A stretch of DNA of 55,834 nt from Methylococcaceae bacterium (GCA_007280895.1 QYQN01000108.1:1-55834); one strand, 5' to 3'; shown: positions 39,461-49,639, numbered from the stretch's first letter. The notes: generated from the sequence alone by a model not told the origin. Numbers and translations are program-made.

Positions 39461-41776
39461 TTAATTTAGAGATGGGGAGGGTGGCTGATTTTGGTTAGTT
39501 TTACCTGTAAACCATAATCCAGCTAAGACCACAGAAAATCCTAAAAGTAAGCCGTTAATCCAATATAAAGAATAACTTGGATGTTGGTTAAACGTCATGA
39601 GCTGATAAAACACGGTTGCGATTAAATAGCCTAGCCCAGTGGTCCAAGCAACGACAAACAGGGTCCAGTTTAAATTAGTTTCTTTAAAGATTGCCGCAGT
39701 AGCCGCAGTGCATGGTGCATAAAGCAAAATAAAGAGTAAGTATGCGAAGGCACCACTTTTACCATCAAAACTTTTTTGCATGGCAGTATAAGTACCTGAG
39801 TTGACATCATTTTTTTCTGTTGCGACAGCAATATTAAGGCCTAAGGGATCGAGCACGCGCCCAGCAATTTCAGTAAGATTTGCAGGAATAGTGGCAAACG
39901 CAGCATGTAATGTGTCATAAAGAGTAAGCTTAGGTTCGGCTGCGCTGGGCGTGGAGGTAGTTAACGCTTGCTGACTGTATAATGTATTTAACGTACCCAC
40001 AACGGCTTCTTTGGCTAAAATTCCTGTAAAAATACCCACCGTTGCGGGCCAATTATTTTCTTGAATACCCATAGGTTTGAAAAGTGGTGTGAGTTGTCGA
40101 CCGATTTCACTTAAAACCGATGTTTGGCTGTTACGCTGACTAAGGGAGCCATCGGTACCTAGCGCATTTAAAAAATTTAACACCAACACCATAGGAATGA
40201 TGACTTTACCGGCATTGATGATAAAACTCTTTAAGCGTTCCCAGGTGCGAATGAACACGCCGCTTAAGGTGGGTAAGTGGTAGGCAGGAAGCTCCATAAT
40301 GAATGGCGACGATTCACCTTTTAATAACGTATAGCGCATAATTAAACCAGTAAAAACCGCCACTGCAATGCCAAACAAGTATAAAAAGAACACGATATTT
40401 TGACCACTTACAGGGAAAAAAGCAGCGGCAAAAAGTGCGTAAACAGGTAATCTTGCCCCACAAGACATGAAGGGGTTCATTAAGTTGGTTAAAATTCGAT
40501 CACGTTGATTGTCTAAGGTGCGTGTTGCCATGATGGCAGGCACATTGCACCCGAAGCCGACAATCATGGGTACGAATGATTTTCCTGGTAAACCAATAAT
40601 GCGCATGAATCGATCCATCACAAATGCAGCACGTGCCATGTAACCTGAGTCTTCTAAGGCGGAAAGAAATAAAAAGAGGAAGCCTACAATTGGGATAAAG
40701 GTGGCAATGACTTGTATCCCGCCGCCAATACCTTGAGTAAGTAACACGATCAACCACGAGGGTAAACCTGTGGGGGTTAGTGCTGTGGCTAAGCCGTCCA
40801 CAAATAAGGCTCCAGTAATTTGATCGAAGAAATCAATAAAGGCACTGCCAATGTTTATGGTAAACATAAACATAGCGTACATAACTAAAAGAAAAATCGG
40901 AATGCCAAGAAAACGATTTAAGACAAGATTGTCAATACGCGCGGTGGTGTGGCGACTTACTTCATTGAGTTTGCAAACCGCCTGCTGAGTAAGTTGATTA
41001 ACAAAGCCATAACGTGCATCAGCAGCAAGAATGTCAATGTCATCTGCAGTAGCTTCTTCAATTTGCTGTTGTAACACACAAATAAGCTCCGAGTACTCTG
41101 AGCCTGCTAGTTGTTTGGCTAAGGTATCGTTTTCAAGACTTCTGAGACTTAACCAGCGTAAGTCGCATTGTGCGTGGTGAGCAAGGTCTGTTAATGGCAC
41201 GGCTAAGCGAGAAATTGCCGCTTCAAACGCGGGATGATAGAAAAATTGTGCACTAGGGATTGGTTGGCTTAACGCCGCTGAATTAATCGCTTCTTTAAGC
41301 TGCGTTAGGCCGTGTTGTGACGCGGCGCTAATAGGAATAACAGGACAACCTAAGGTGGTTGACAATACCGTAACATCAATTTTAATGCCGCGTTGTTTAA
41401 CTGTATCCATCATGTTAAGCACGATAATCATGGGTACACGCATTTCAATTAACTGAGACGTTAAATATAAATTTCGTTCAATATTCGCGGCATCAAGAAT
41501 ATTGATGATTAAGTCCGCGTGTTTAGCAGCCACATAATCACGCGCAATTTTTTCGTCTAAAGAGACTTGATCATCAGAAGCTTCTAAAGAATAGGTGCCA
41601 GGAAGATCAACTAATTCAATGACTTTATTAGCAAAGCGATACGTGCCACTTTTTTTTTCAACCGTAACACCAGGCCAATTACCTACCTGTTGCTTGGCAC
41701 CCGTAAGCGCATTAAATAATGTGGTTTTGCCACAATTTGGATTGCCAACAACGCCTACAGTAAGTGTGTTATTCAT
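39461..41776 (-). CDS. feoB: Ferrous iron transport protein B
   Basis: 771 aa, standard. The N-terminal G domain has G1 GNPNCGKTT, G3 LVDLPGTYSLE and G4 NMMD. The transmembrane part holds the two Gate motifs, seen as GFGCNVPAIMATRTLDNQRDRI and APCTAATAAIFKE. It carries Fe2+ across the inner membrane. It overlaps the end of feoA by one base (TAATG) and is followed by feoC. Confidence 0.97.
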   Translation of the reverse strand: MNNTLTVGVVGNPNCGKTTLFNALTGAKQQVGNWPGVTVEKKSGTYRFANKVIELVDLPGTYSLEASDDQVSLDEKIARDYVAAKHADLIINILDAANIERNLYLTSQLIEMRVPMIIVLNMMDTVKQRGIKIDVTVLSTTLGCPVIPISAASQHGLTQLKEAINSAALSQPIPSAQFFYHPAFEAAISRLAVPLTDLAHHAQCDLRWLSLRSLENDTLAKQLAGSEYSELICVLQQQIEEATADDIDILAADARYGFVNQLTQQAVCKLNEVSRHTTARIDNLVLNRFLGIPIFLLVMYAMFMFTINIGSAFIDFFDQITGALFVDGLATALTPTGLPSWLIVLLTQGIGGGIQVIATFIPIVGFLFLFLSALEDSGYMARAAFVMDRFMRIIGLPGKSFVPMIVGFGCNVPAIMATRTLDNQRDRILTNLMNPFMSCGARLPVYALFAAAFFPVSGQNIVFFLYLFGIAVAVFTGLIMRYTLLKGESSPFIMELPAYHLPTLSGVFIRTWERLKSFIINAGKVIIPMVLVLNFLNALGTDGSLSQRNSQTSVLSEIGRQLTPLFKPMGIQENNWPATVGIFTGILAKEAVVGTLNTLYSQQALTTSTPSAAEPKLTLYDTLHAAFATIPANLTEIAGRVLDPLGLNIAVATEKNDVNSGTYTAMQKSFDGKSGAFAYLLFILLYAPCTAATAAIFKETNLNWTLFVVAWTTGLGYLIATVFYQLMTFNQHPSYSLYWINGLLLGFSVVLAGLWFTGKTNQNQPPSPSLN

Positions 41777-42015
41777 TACACTTTCTCGATGAGTAACGAG
41801 GCGGCTTCAGCTTTGCGTAAGGTCAAAGAAAAGCCGCGCAGTTTAATTTCTATTGGATCGCCTAAGGGTGCAAAGCGTGTAATGCTAAATAAGGTGCCAG
41901 GAGTAAGTCCCATGGCTAATAAGCGTTTGCGATAAGCTTTACCAGCCTCATTAAAGCCAGTTATTTTGGCAAAATCACCGGTTTTTAACTGGGTGAACTG
42001 ATGTGCTATGGACAT
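41776..42015 (-). CDS. feoA: Ferrous iron transport protein A
   Basis: 79 aa from the ATG at 42015, with AAGGAATT upstream; the track start adds five residues from the ribosome site. It has the SH3-like FeoA fold (LKTGDFAKITGFNEAGKAYRKRLLAMGLTPGT, LRKAEAASLLIEKV). It is a small cytoplasmic partner of FeoB. A Fur-like sequence lies just upstream, so iron repression is likely. Confidence 0.95.
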   Translation of the reverse strand: MSIAHQFTQLKTGDFAKITGFNEAGKAYRKRLLAMGLTPGTLFSITRFAPLGDPIEIKLRGFSLTLRKAEAASLLIEKV

Positions 42016-42400
42016 AGATAATTCCTTCAATCAATAATCATTCTCATTTGTTAGTCAATTTATACTATTTTTTATAGCTTCGTCAAAAAGATATTAGAGA
42101 TTGTGCCGTTATACATAAACTATGACATGTCATCACTTGTATTTTTAAAGCTAAAATTGAATGTTATGGAACATTTTTTCACACTACCTGTTCAATAAAA
42201 TTCATAATAGTTGTCATGGTTTTGTAAAATAAGCATGAGTTTTTAGAGAGTATCAAGCGCGTATTCATTATTGATTTCACTGTGCCAGACCGCACTGTTA
42301 GTGTGATGAATTTGGTGACCCGTTGCCAAAACTTTCTCCACTGCTAAAGATAGTGCCGAAACTATTTTGTTGAATTAGTTCACTCTAAAAGGATAAAAAT
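42016..42400. other. Divergent intergenic region between feoA and the Rpn nuclease gene
   Basis: About 385 bp, AT-rich. The left end holds the Fur-like site (42033-42051). No other structure was recognised. Confidence 0.6.
42033..42051 (-). promoter_or_regulatory. Candidate Fur box of feoABC
   Basis: The minus strand reads ACAAATGAGAATGATTATT. Aligned with the Fur consensus GATAAT-GATAAT-C-ATTATC, the second and third hexamers match at five of six bases and the first at three of six. The site ends 18 bases before the feoA start. Confidence 0.65.
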
Positions 42401-43306
42401 ATGACAATGTATCTTACTGAAAAATATATCAACCCTTTTACCGATTATGGGTTTAAACGCTTATTTGGCGAAGAGGCGAATAAAGATTTATTACTGGATT
42501 TTCTCAACGAATTATTACGTGAAGAACAAGGTGAAATTAAAAACATAAGCTTTTTAAAAACAGAGCAGTTAGGTTCGACTGAAATAGATAGAAAAACCAT
42601 TTTTGATTTATATTGCGAAAATGAAAGAGGTGAAAAATTTATTGTTGAGCTACAAAAATCCAAGCAGAATTTTTTTAAAGATAGGGCGTTGTATTACTCA
42701 ACTTTTCCCATTCAGGAGCAGGCGCAAAAAGGTGAATGGAATTATGAGTTGAAAGCTATTTATACCATTGCCATTTTAGATTTTGTATTTGATGAAGATA
42801 AAAATGAGCCTGATAAATATAAGTATTTTGTTAAACTCAGTGATATTGAAACCAATAAGATTTTTTATAATAAATTAACTTTTGTGTATTTGGAGATGCC
42901 AAAATTCAAAAAAGAATTATTGGAAATAGAAACGCATTTTGAAAAATGGCTGTATGTGCTAAGGCATTTAGAAAAATTAGATAGAATACCGCCCAAATTA
43001 ACAGAGAAAATATTTCAGCGCTTGTTTGACGTAGCTGAAATTGCAAAGTTTAACCGCGAACAATTGATGCAATACGAAGACAGCTTGAAGTATTATCGGG
43101 ATTTAAAAAATTCGTTTGATACATCCAGGGAAGAAGGTAGAGAAGAAGGTAGAGAAGAAGGCAGAGAAGAAGGCAGAGAAGAAGGCAGAGAAGAGGGAAA
43201 GCAAAAGCGTAATCTTGAAGTTGCAAAACTAATGCTAGCAGAAGGTTTTGATATAAAAACCATTGTTAAAATTACTGGGCTAAAAGAAGAAATGATTTCG
43301 CAGTAA
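42401..43306 (+). CDS. Rpn family PD-(D/E)XK nuclease / putative transposase
   Basis: 301 aa, start preceded by AAGGA. The N-terminus YINPFTDYGFKRLFGEEANK is typical of the Rpn (recombination-promoting nuclease, PDDEXK transposase) group. The nuclease core is visible as TIFDLYCENERGEKFIVELQKS, with Asp and E-x-Q catalytic residues. A C-terminal REEG repeat (six copies, residues 243-266) leads into a short helical end. Family members cut DNA and can raise recombination. The second copy at the right edge (55749) has the same start. It may be a selfish or mobile gene. Confidence 0.9.
   Translation: MTMYLTEKYINPFTDYGFKRLFGEEANKDLLLDFLNELLREEQGEIKNISFLKTEQLGSTEIDRKTIFDLYCENERGEKFIVELQKSKQNFFKDRALYYSTFPIQEQAQKGEWNYELKAIYTIAILDFVFDEDKNEPDKYKYFVKLSDIETNKIFYNKLTFVYLEMPKFKKELLEIETHFEKWLYVLRHLEKLDRIPPKLTEKIFQRLFDVAEIAKFNREQLMQYEDSLKYYRDLKNSFDTSREEGREEGREEGREEGREEGREEGKQKRNLEVAKLMLAEGFDIKTIVKITGLKEEMISQ
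43127..43198 (+). repeat. In-frame 12-bp tandem repeat (six units, REEG)
   Basis: AGAGAAGAAGGT/C-type units occur six times in a row inside the Rpn gene. Because the unit is 12 bp, copy number changes would keep the reading frame and vary protein length. Confidence 0.9.
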
Positions 43307-43618
43307 ACGACATGTATTTACTCAAATATGGGTGCTGGTTGCTTTGCCTAGAGTAAATTGCTCTGTCCAGACAAAAAATCATGGACTGAACAGATCTGGT
43401 GGGTAACTTAGAAAACTACTAATGGAATAGATGACTACCTCAATACGTAGCAATTTAAAAGTGGTAGCCAATGCCTGTTGTTGCTTTTTTGCTTTTTTGG
43501 CTATTATTTCCGTTAACATTCATGGGTTTTACAAGTGTGACAAAATTTCACAATTTAATAACAGAGAACTTTTGTCAACAGAAGATATAAATTAACGACA
43601 ATTTTGGGGAGTTATGCA
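43307..43618. other. Intergenic region between the Rpn nuclease and DUF5610 genes
   Basis: 312 bp. A solitary GGCTACCACTTTTAAAT on the minus strand (about 43451-43468) resembles a MITE end but lacks a partner. There is a repeated GCTTTTTT tract near 43487. No gene was recognised. Confidence 0.5.
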
Positions 43619-44281
43619 ATGGAAATTAAAATCGATCAAGCTATTAACCATTTACCGTTAACAATGATTCCTGCTAAAACTGAGAAAGTTTCCGCTGAGC
43701 CATTGCAGTCAGTTTTAGCGGTCAATAAAATTGAATTAAATAAAAATATTTTACAAACATCATTAGAATTAAGCTTAACGGCAGGTGATAAGCCGATGAC
43801 CTTATTGTTAAAAACAGCTCTCGATGGCATTAATAAGGCGTTAAAAAATGATTTTGGAGATAATGCTATTCAGAATGCTTATGATGCAGGAATAGATATT
43901 TCACCAGAAGCGACGGCACATCGCATTGTTAGCTTAACGACCGCATTTTTTCCAAAATACCAAGCCATTCATCCTGAAATGAGCACCGAGGAGGCACTTA
44001 AGTCGTTCGTGAATGTTATTGGTAAAGGCATTGACCAAGGCTTTAATGAGGCTAAATCAATTTTAAAAGGTTTAAATGTTTTAGATAACACAATGACCAG
44101 CACAATTGATCTTACATATGAATGGGTGCAAAAAGGTTTGCAGAATTTTATCGCACAGTATAATTCAGAAGAAAATTCGGCTGAGGCATTGCCGCGTAGT
44201 GAAAAAGAGCTTGAGCAGATGGCAGAGTTAGCTAATGAATACAATGCTGATCAACCTGAAAGTGATAAAAAAAAAGTATAA
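43619..44281 (+). CDS. DUF5610 domain protein
   Basis: 220 aa from the ATG at 43619, with GGGGAG upstream; the track begins with a TTG five codons earlier. Residues 80-190 match the DUF5610 pattern as I recall it: SPEATAHRIVSLTTAFFP, SFVNVIGKGIDQGFNEAKSI, LDLTYEWVQ-type ending (IDLTYEWVQKGLQNF). The function of this domain is not established. No signal peptide is seen. The gene for a carbonic-anhydrase-like protein lies 42 bp downstream. Confidence 0.75.
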   Translation: MEIKIDQAINHLPLTMIPAKTEKVSAEPLQSVLAVNKIELNKNILQTSLELSLTAGDKPMTLLLKTALDGINKALKNDFGDNAIQNAYDAGIDISPEATAHRIVSLTTAFFPKYQAIHPEMSTEEALKSFVNVIGKGIDQGFNEAKSILKGLNVLDNTMTSTIDLTYEWVQKGLQNFIAQYNSEENSAEALPRSEKELEQMAELANEYNADQPESDKKKV

Positions 44282-44323
44282 AAAAACGCAGTAAGAAAAC
44301 GCAAGCTAAAGGAGCTAATTACA

Positions 44324-44857
44324 ATGCCAATCAAGGCTTTCAACGGTAAGTTTCCCCGCTTTGATGATTCTGTTTATATTGATGAAACAGCTGTTGTTAT
44401 TGGTGATGTCACGTTAGGAGCAGACGTGTCTATTTGGCCAACTGCTGTGGTCAGGGGCGATGTGGAAAAAATTACAATTGGTAAAACGAGTAATATTCAA
44501 GATGGGTGTGTCTTGCATGTCTCTCATGCGGGGCAGTATTCGCAGCAAGGTCACCCACTAATCATGGGTGAAGGCGTGACCTTAGGGCATCGTGCTGTTG
44601 TTCATGGCAGTAGCATTGGAAATTATTGTCTTATTGGTATTGGAGCCATTGTCTTAGACGATGCTATTTTAGAGGACTATGTAATGTTAGGTGCAGGCAG
44701 TTTAGTTCCGCCTGCCAAAAAGCTTTACAGCGGAAACTTGTATGTTGGCGCACCTGCAAAACTTTCACGCGCTTTAACTGCGCAAGAAAAGGCTTTTTTA
44801 CACTATTCTGCGCAACATTATGTTACGTTAAAAAATAAATATTTAGTTGCGCGTTGA
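44324..44857 (+). CDS. Gamma carbonic anhydrase family protein (YrdA-like)
   Basis: 177 aa, preceded by AAAGGAG. It has a left-handed beta helix with hexapeptide repeats (VIGDVTLGADVSIWPTAVVRG). The three zinc-ligand histidines fit VLHVSHAG, TLGHRAVVHG in family order. The C-terminal helix has AQEKAFLHYSAQHYVTL. The family includes active carbonic anhydrases and inactive relatives, and activity cannot be judged here. A strong palindrome follows the stop codon. Confidence 0.93.
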   Translation: MPIKAFNGKFPRFDDSVYIDETAVVIGDVTLGADVSIWPTAVVRGDVEKITIGKTSNIQDGCVLHVSHAGQYSQQGHPLIMGEGVTLGHRAVVHGSSIGNYCLIGIGAIVLDDAILEDYVMLGAGSLVPPAKKLYSGNLYVGAPAKLSRALTAQEKAFLHYSAQHYVTLKNKYLVAR

Positions 44858-44870
44858 TGCGGTTAGCGTC

Positions 44871-44909
44871 GCCTACGGTGGGCAGGGTTAAGCCCTGCTC
44901 ACCGTAGGC
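44871..44909. repeat. GC-rich palindrome between convergent genes
   Basis: GCCTACGGTGGGCAGGG (44871-44887) pairs with CCCTGCTCACCGTAGGC (44893-44909) with one G-T pair and a 5-base loop. It lies between the 3' ends of the YrdA-like gene and alaC. There is no T-run. It could be a REP-like element or a shared terminator. Confidence 0.75.
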
Positions 44910-44918
44910 TATGTGCAA

Positions 44919-46103
44919 TTAAATAACGAGATCTTTTTTCATCATCATACGAATGCCGCGTATTGCTTGACGAGTGCGGTGTTCGTTTTCAATTAAGCCA
45001 AAGCGAACATGGTCATCACCGTATTGACCAAAGCCAATGCCAGGGGCAACAGCTACTTTAGCTTCTAATAATAATTTTTTGCTGAATTCTAAAGAGCCCA
45101 AGTGTTGATAAGCCTCAGGAATTTTTGCCCATACAAACATGGTGGCTTTGGGTTTTTCAACTGGCCAGCCAGCTGCGGTTAAGCCTTCGCACAATACATC
45201 ACGGCGTTTACGGTACATGTCAGCAATCTCGTGAACGCAGTCTTGTGAACCTTCAAGAGCGGCAATCGCAGCTATTTGAATTGGGGTAAACGTGCCATAG
45301 TCTAAATACGATTTAATGCGTGCTAAGGCGGAAACTAATTCTTTGTTACCGCACATAAAACCCACTCGCCAACCTGGCATGTTGTAGCTTTTAGACATTG
45401 AGAAAAACTCGACAGCAATGTCTTTAGCCCCTTCTATTTGTAAAATCGACGGTGCAACATAGCCATCAAACACAATATCAACATAAGCAATATCGTGGAC
45501 TACCCAAATGGAATGTTCTTTTGCTAAGGCAATTATCTTTTCAAAAAAATCTAGCTCTACGCATTGAGCCGTAGGATTGCCAGGAAAATTAATAATGAGC
45601 ATTTTGGGTTTAGGCCAGCAATCAATGATTGCTTTGTGTAATTCATCAAAGAAATCAACGCCAGGAATTAATGGCACATGGCGTAAATCTGCACCAGCAA
45701 TCACCACACCATAAGGATGAATGGGGTATGCAGGATTAGGTACTAAGACAATATCTCCAGGTCCTAAGGTGGCTAAGGCTAAATGTGCAAGACCCTCTTT
45801 TGAGCCGATAGTCACAATGGCTTCGGTTTCAGGATCAATGTCGACATTGAAACGTGTTTTATACCAAGTAGAAATGGCCTTGCGTAAGCGTGGAATTCCT
45901 TTTGACATCGAGTAACGATGTGTATCGTCCCGCTGTGCAGCCTCAATCATTTTATCAACTATATGTTTTGGCGTGGCTTGGTCAGGATTGCCCATGCCAA
46001 AATCAATAATATCTTCACCTCCAGCGCGTGCTTTGGCTTTGAGTTCATTGACAATGTTGAATACATAAGGAGGTAAACGGCTTATTCTCTGAAATTGTTC
46101 CAT
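44919..46103 (-). CDS. alaC: Alanine transaminase / LL-diaminopimelate-aminotransferase-like
   Basis: 394 aa, fold-type I PLP enzyme. [39 protein letters not shown] and the PLP lysine in [16 protein letters not shown] identify the AlaC-like subgroup. [19 protein letters not shown] is the end block. It probably transfers amino groups between glutamate/alanine and pyruvate/2-oxoglutarate. The mscK-like gene lies 125 bp upstream on the same strand. Confidence 0.92.
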   Translation of the reverse strand: MEQFQRISRLPPYVFNIVNELKAKARAGGEDIIDFGMGNPDQATPKHIVDKMIEAAQRDDTHRYSMSKGIPRLRKAISTWYKTRFNVDIDPETEAIVTIGSKEGLAHLALATLGPGDIVLVPNPAYPIHPYGVVIAGADLRHVPLIPGVDFFDELHKAIIDCWPKPKMLIINFPGNPTAQCVELDFFEKIIALAKEHSIWVVHDIAYVDIVFDGYVAPSILQIEGAKDIAVEFFSMSKSYNMPGWRVGFMCGNKELVSALARIKSYLDYGTFTPIQIAAIAALEGSQDCVHEIADMYRKRRDVLCEGLTAAGWPVEKPKATMFVWAKIPEAYQHLGSLEFSKKLLLEAKVAVAPGIGFGQYGDDHVRFGLIENEHRTRQAIRGIRMMMKKDLVI

Positions 46104-46228
46104 TACAAAATTAAATGACCAATGCGTGATAAAAGTTAAATGATGGGGTGTAAATTACTGGTATAAAAAAAATATGTCAAATGTTGGTGCTGACAAATTA
46201 CAGATACAGGCTTTTATGTGCGCTCAGT

Positions 46229-49200
46229 TTATCGCTGTTCTCGTATAGTAACATCACGCTGCGGTAACGGTATTTCAATATTATGCTCTCGTAACGTGGT
46301 GAGTAAGCGTTGATGTAAATCATGCGTGACTTGTAAGCGATGCCCTAATTCACTTACATAAACATAAATCGTAAAGTTTAATGAATTATCGCCAAAATTC
46401 ATAAAGAGTACGCAGGGTTCAGGATTATCAAGCACTAATGGTGTTGAACGCACAGTGTTTAGCATGATTTTATGTGCTAATTCAATATCGGATTGATAAG
46501 CTATGCCCACATTAATGCCAACGCGCGTGGTGGAATCGCTTAATGTCCAATTAACTAATTGGTGGGTGATGAATGTTTTATTGGGCACAATCAGTTCTTT
46601 TTGATCCCAATCCATCAGTGTGGTGGCGCGCATTTGAATACGACTGACTTTGCCAGTAATATCTCCTACGGTAACAGTATCGCCCACGCGAATGGGGCGT
46701 TCAAACAATAAAATAATGCCTGACACCATGTTGGCAAATATTTCTTGTAAACCAAAACCCAGTCCTACACTAAGCGCGGCAACCAACCATTGCACTTGTG
46801 ACCAATTGCCGCCAAGTTCATTGGCAACCACTATAAAACCGATGGAAAATAAGACATATTTCGACAATTGATTGATGGCGTAACGACTGCCTGTTTCAAT
46901 GGTGAACCGTCTAAACACAAACAGCTCCATAATCCCAGAAAAGTTACGCATAGCGACGACGGTAATAAATACATACAACCCAGCCAACATAAGATTAGTC
47001 AGCGTGATGGGCACATAGGTATTTTGATTATTTAGCGACACTTGATGCTGCCAAAGCATAATGTCTTCAAGAAACGCAAAGGCAGGCAGAATATTTTTCC
47101 AAATCATTGAAAAACCAATAATTAAGCCAAAACCAATCAGTGCATTGAGTAAGTTAAGCGTTTGCGCGTTAATAGTAGGAATGTCGATAAGTTGCTCGTT
47201 ACTGGGCAACACGGGGTCTTCACCACTAATAACGGCACGGTGTTTTTCTGAATGCCCTTGGCTAGACAGTTTGCGAGCGGTTTCGGCATTATCTAAAGCC
47301 AATTGTTGATTAACTAAGCTTAACCAACGAAATGCTAGCGCATGTAAAATCATCATTAAAAAAATCAATCGCCAAGTAATAATTAATTTTTGTTGTAACT
47401 CTAAAGCACTTAAATAATAGCCTGTAGCGGCAAAGCCAATAATGATTAATGGCATGATGACGGCTGCGGGCATCCAAAAAAAATGAAACCGTGCTAACCA
47501 ACTGTGTGGATGGATTTTGATAACCGTCGTTAATAAACCCTGTTCGGGATTTAAAATACGGTATAAAAATAGTGCCATCCCTAACATACTTAATATCAGC
47601 GCTAAGCGACCTAAGCTATCACTGTGCGCTGACACTTTCGAGACACTGGTACAAGCAATGATAAAGGCACAAGGGATAGCGATAAAACGTAACCAGGCAA
47701 GTTGTTTGCGCAGTAATTTTGTTGATCGTAGTTGCCATTGAAAATGCTGCCTGACAATGCCCTTAGGTGCAAAGAGTACGTAAAAGAACTGCATAAAAAA
47801 TAAGGGGATAGCCATTATTTCCAAGCCTGTGCCAATGGCTTTACTGTAGTTATCAATTGGGTGGTTATGCAGTAATAGCCAGCCACAGGAATAACTCAGC
47901 CATGGCAACGGAAGGATGATTAAGGAAGTAAAAGTGAGTGCCTTGAGGGTAGAAAAGAAATGCTCAGTGAACAGCACATTAACTTTTGCTGCACTAATGA
48001 TAAGTTGTTTAGGTAACCATGAAGATAGAGCAAGCAAGCCTAGCACGCTAGTTAACACTAAAAAACTGGCAAACGGTGCATTGACGAGGCTATTAAAAAA
48101 ATCTTTAAGCAACGTGAGGCCATTGATTGGGGACAATAACCAGATTAAAGCAAAATAAATATCTGCTATAAAATGTTGATCAATAGGGGGGGAACTGCGT
48201 ACCCATAATAAGCGTTCATCAAGATACGCGGCAAATTTATTGGCTTGGGTATTAAGTTGTTGACGAGAAAAATCAAAATCGCCCAAGGTGCGAAGATAAT
48301 TCGTGTCAGCAAAATAGAGCTTAGTGAGTAATTCTTTTTGGTTGTCCATCAGCATGCGTAATTCTGCTTGAATCATCATTCGCTGGTCTTCTGACAGCTG
48401 CTTATCAACGTGCAATCTCATGCGTTCACGTAATTCTGAATCAATATTCGCCAAATGTTTAAGCACCTCTTCCTGCTTAAATTCATTGAGGCTGATCAGT
48501 GCTATTTCATTTTTTATGGTATCTGACTGTAAGGTTTCTTGAATTTGTGTGAGCAAGCTTCGGCGTTGTTCGCGTAATAATTTACCCAGTTCTGGACTTA
48601 GACTGGCTAACGCAATTTTTTTGTCGACATTTTTAAAATCCGAATCTAAGTCAGCAGCTTGTTTATCGATACTGGTTTTTTGTTCGATGAAGTTGTTTAT
48701 TTTTTCGGTAACAATCTGTAACTCACGGCTGTATTGAATATTTTCGCGCGTGATGCTTTGTAATACTGGATGTTTATTGGCAATATCTTGCTCTGCTTGG
48801 GTTAAGGCATTTTGTGCTGCCAGTGCTTCTTGTTGGCGTCGCGCGGTTAAAATACTTTCAATATAAGCAATTAAAGGTGTAAAAGTATTTTTTTTAAGAT
48901 CAAATAATTGATAATGAGTTTTAAGGTATTCAACGCGTGCAGGATTGCTAATCGCTTCAATTTCAAGCATTTTTAATTCTGCACTGCGGGCTTCTAGCAA
49001 GGATTTTAGAAAATACTGCGCAGCTTCATTTTCCAGTTTAGTGCGCGTAGTATCCGGCGTTTCTAATTTTTTCTGGGTGACATCAAAATCTTGTTGCGCA
49101 GTGACAGTTTCTTGACGAATCATTTGCGGACGAGATTGTTGAACGGCTAATTCCGTTTCCAATTTATTAAGTTGCTCATTGATACTGCTGAGTTTTTCTT

Positions 49201-49639
49201 TTTCGATAATCAAACGTTGTTCTAACTCTTGCGTGCTAATCCCATTAAAATTTTCTAATTTTAGTTTGGTGGGTTTGGCTTGCGCTTCAGCTAATTCTTG
49301 TTGGAGTTTTTTAGTTTTTTCAGGATCTTCTTTAATGGCATTTTTATAAGCTATGTTATGTGCCTTAAATAAATCGATGTTTATTAAATTATCTTGCGCA
49401 GATTGGTAAAACTTTAAAAGCGTAGCTTTACTTTGCTCATCGAAGCCTTGACGATTATTGATGGCATCTATTTTTGTTTGCAATACGGACGCGGTTATTT
49501 CAAAACTCGAGCCTTGAAAATTTTTAGTAGGCGAGGGACGCGCCGCGTGAGCACTGGTCATCAGGCTAACGAAAAAAAACAGCACGGCGACACCGAAAAA
49601 TGTGGGCAAGGTGATGCTAAAAGGAGTCATTAATTTCAT
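46229..49639 (-). CDS. Large mechanosensitive channel, MscK/MscM type
   Basis: 1136 aa. A signal peptide (FFGVAVLFFFVSLMTSAHA) leads to a long coiled-coil periplasmic part of about 480 residues (ITASVLQTKIDAINNRQG..., LKLENFNGISTQELEQRLII). About eight to eleven helices follow, then the MscS core: VAALSVGLGFGLQEIFANMV (pore-lining TM3), ERPIRVGDTVTVGDITGKV (beta domain) and a cytoplasmic end. The architecture is that of MscK (KefA) and YjeP/MscM, which release solutes on hypo-osmotic shock. I cannot decide between the two types from sequence alone. Confidence 0.92.
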   Translation of the reverse strand: MKLMTPFSITLPTFFGVAVLFFFVSLMTSAHAARPSPTKNFQGSSFEITASVLQTKIDAINNRQGFDEQSKATLLKFYQSAQDNLINIDLFKAHNIAYKNAIKEDPEKTKKLQQELAEAQAKPTKLKLENFNGISTQELEQRLIIEKEKLSSINEQLNKLETELAVQQSRPQMIRQETVTAQQDFDVTQKKLETPDTTRTKLENEAAQYFLKSLLEARSAELKMLEIEAISNPARVEYLKTHYQLFDLKKNTFTPLIAYIESILTARRQQEALAAQNALTQAEQDIANKHPVLQSITRENIQYSRELQIVTEKINNFIEQKTSIDKQAADLDSDFKNVDKKIALASLSPELGKLLREQRRSLLTQIQETLQSDTIKNEIALISLNEFKQEEVLKHLANIDSELRERMRLHVDKQLSEDQRMMIQAELRMLMDNQKELLTKLYFADTNYLRTLGDFDFSRQQLNTQANKFAAYLDERLLWVRSSPPIDQHFIADIYFALIWLLSPINGLTLLKDFFNSLVNAPFASFLVLTSVLGLLALSSWLPKQLIISAAKVNVLFTEHFFSTLKALTFTSLIILPLPWLSYSCGWLLLHNHPIDNYSKAIGTGLEIMAIPLFFMQFFYVLFAPKGIVRQHFQWQLRSTKLLRKQLAWLRFIAIPCAFIIACTSVSKVSAHSDSLGRLALILSMLGMALFLYRILNPEQGLLTTVIKIHPHSWLARFHFFWMPAAVIMPLIIIGFAATGYYLSALELQQKLIITWRLIFLMMILHALAFRWLSLVNQQLALDNAETARKLSSQGHSEKHRAVISGEDPVLPSNEQLIDIPTINAQTLNLLNALIGFGLIIGFSMIWKNILPAFAFLEDIMLWQHQVSLNNQNTYVPITLTNLMLAGLYVFITVVAMRNFSGIMELFVFRRFTIETGSRYAINQLSKYVLFSIGFIVVANELGGNWSQVQWLVAALSVGLGFGLQEIFANMVSGIILLFERPIRVGDTVTVGDITGKVSRIQMRATTLMDWDQKELIVPNKTFITHQLVNWTLSDSTTRVGINVGIAYQSDIELAHKIMLNTVRSTPLVLDNPEPCVLFMNFGDNSLNFTIYVYVSELGHRLQVTHDLHQRLLTTLREHNIEIPLPQRDVTIREQR

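Noticed and set aside
43127-43198. Regular repeats considered as a CRISPR array
   Set aside because: The units are 12 bp with no spacers and are in frame inside a protein-coding gene.
43400-43468. A further MITE copy between the Rpn and DUF5610 genes
   Set aside because: Only one end (GGCTACCACTT on the minus strand) resembles the family. No matching left end or target duplication was found.
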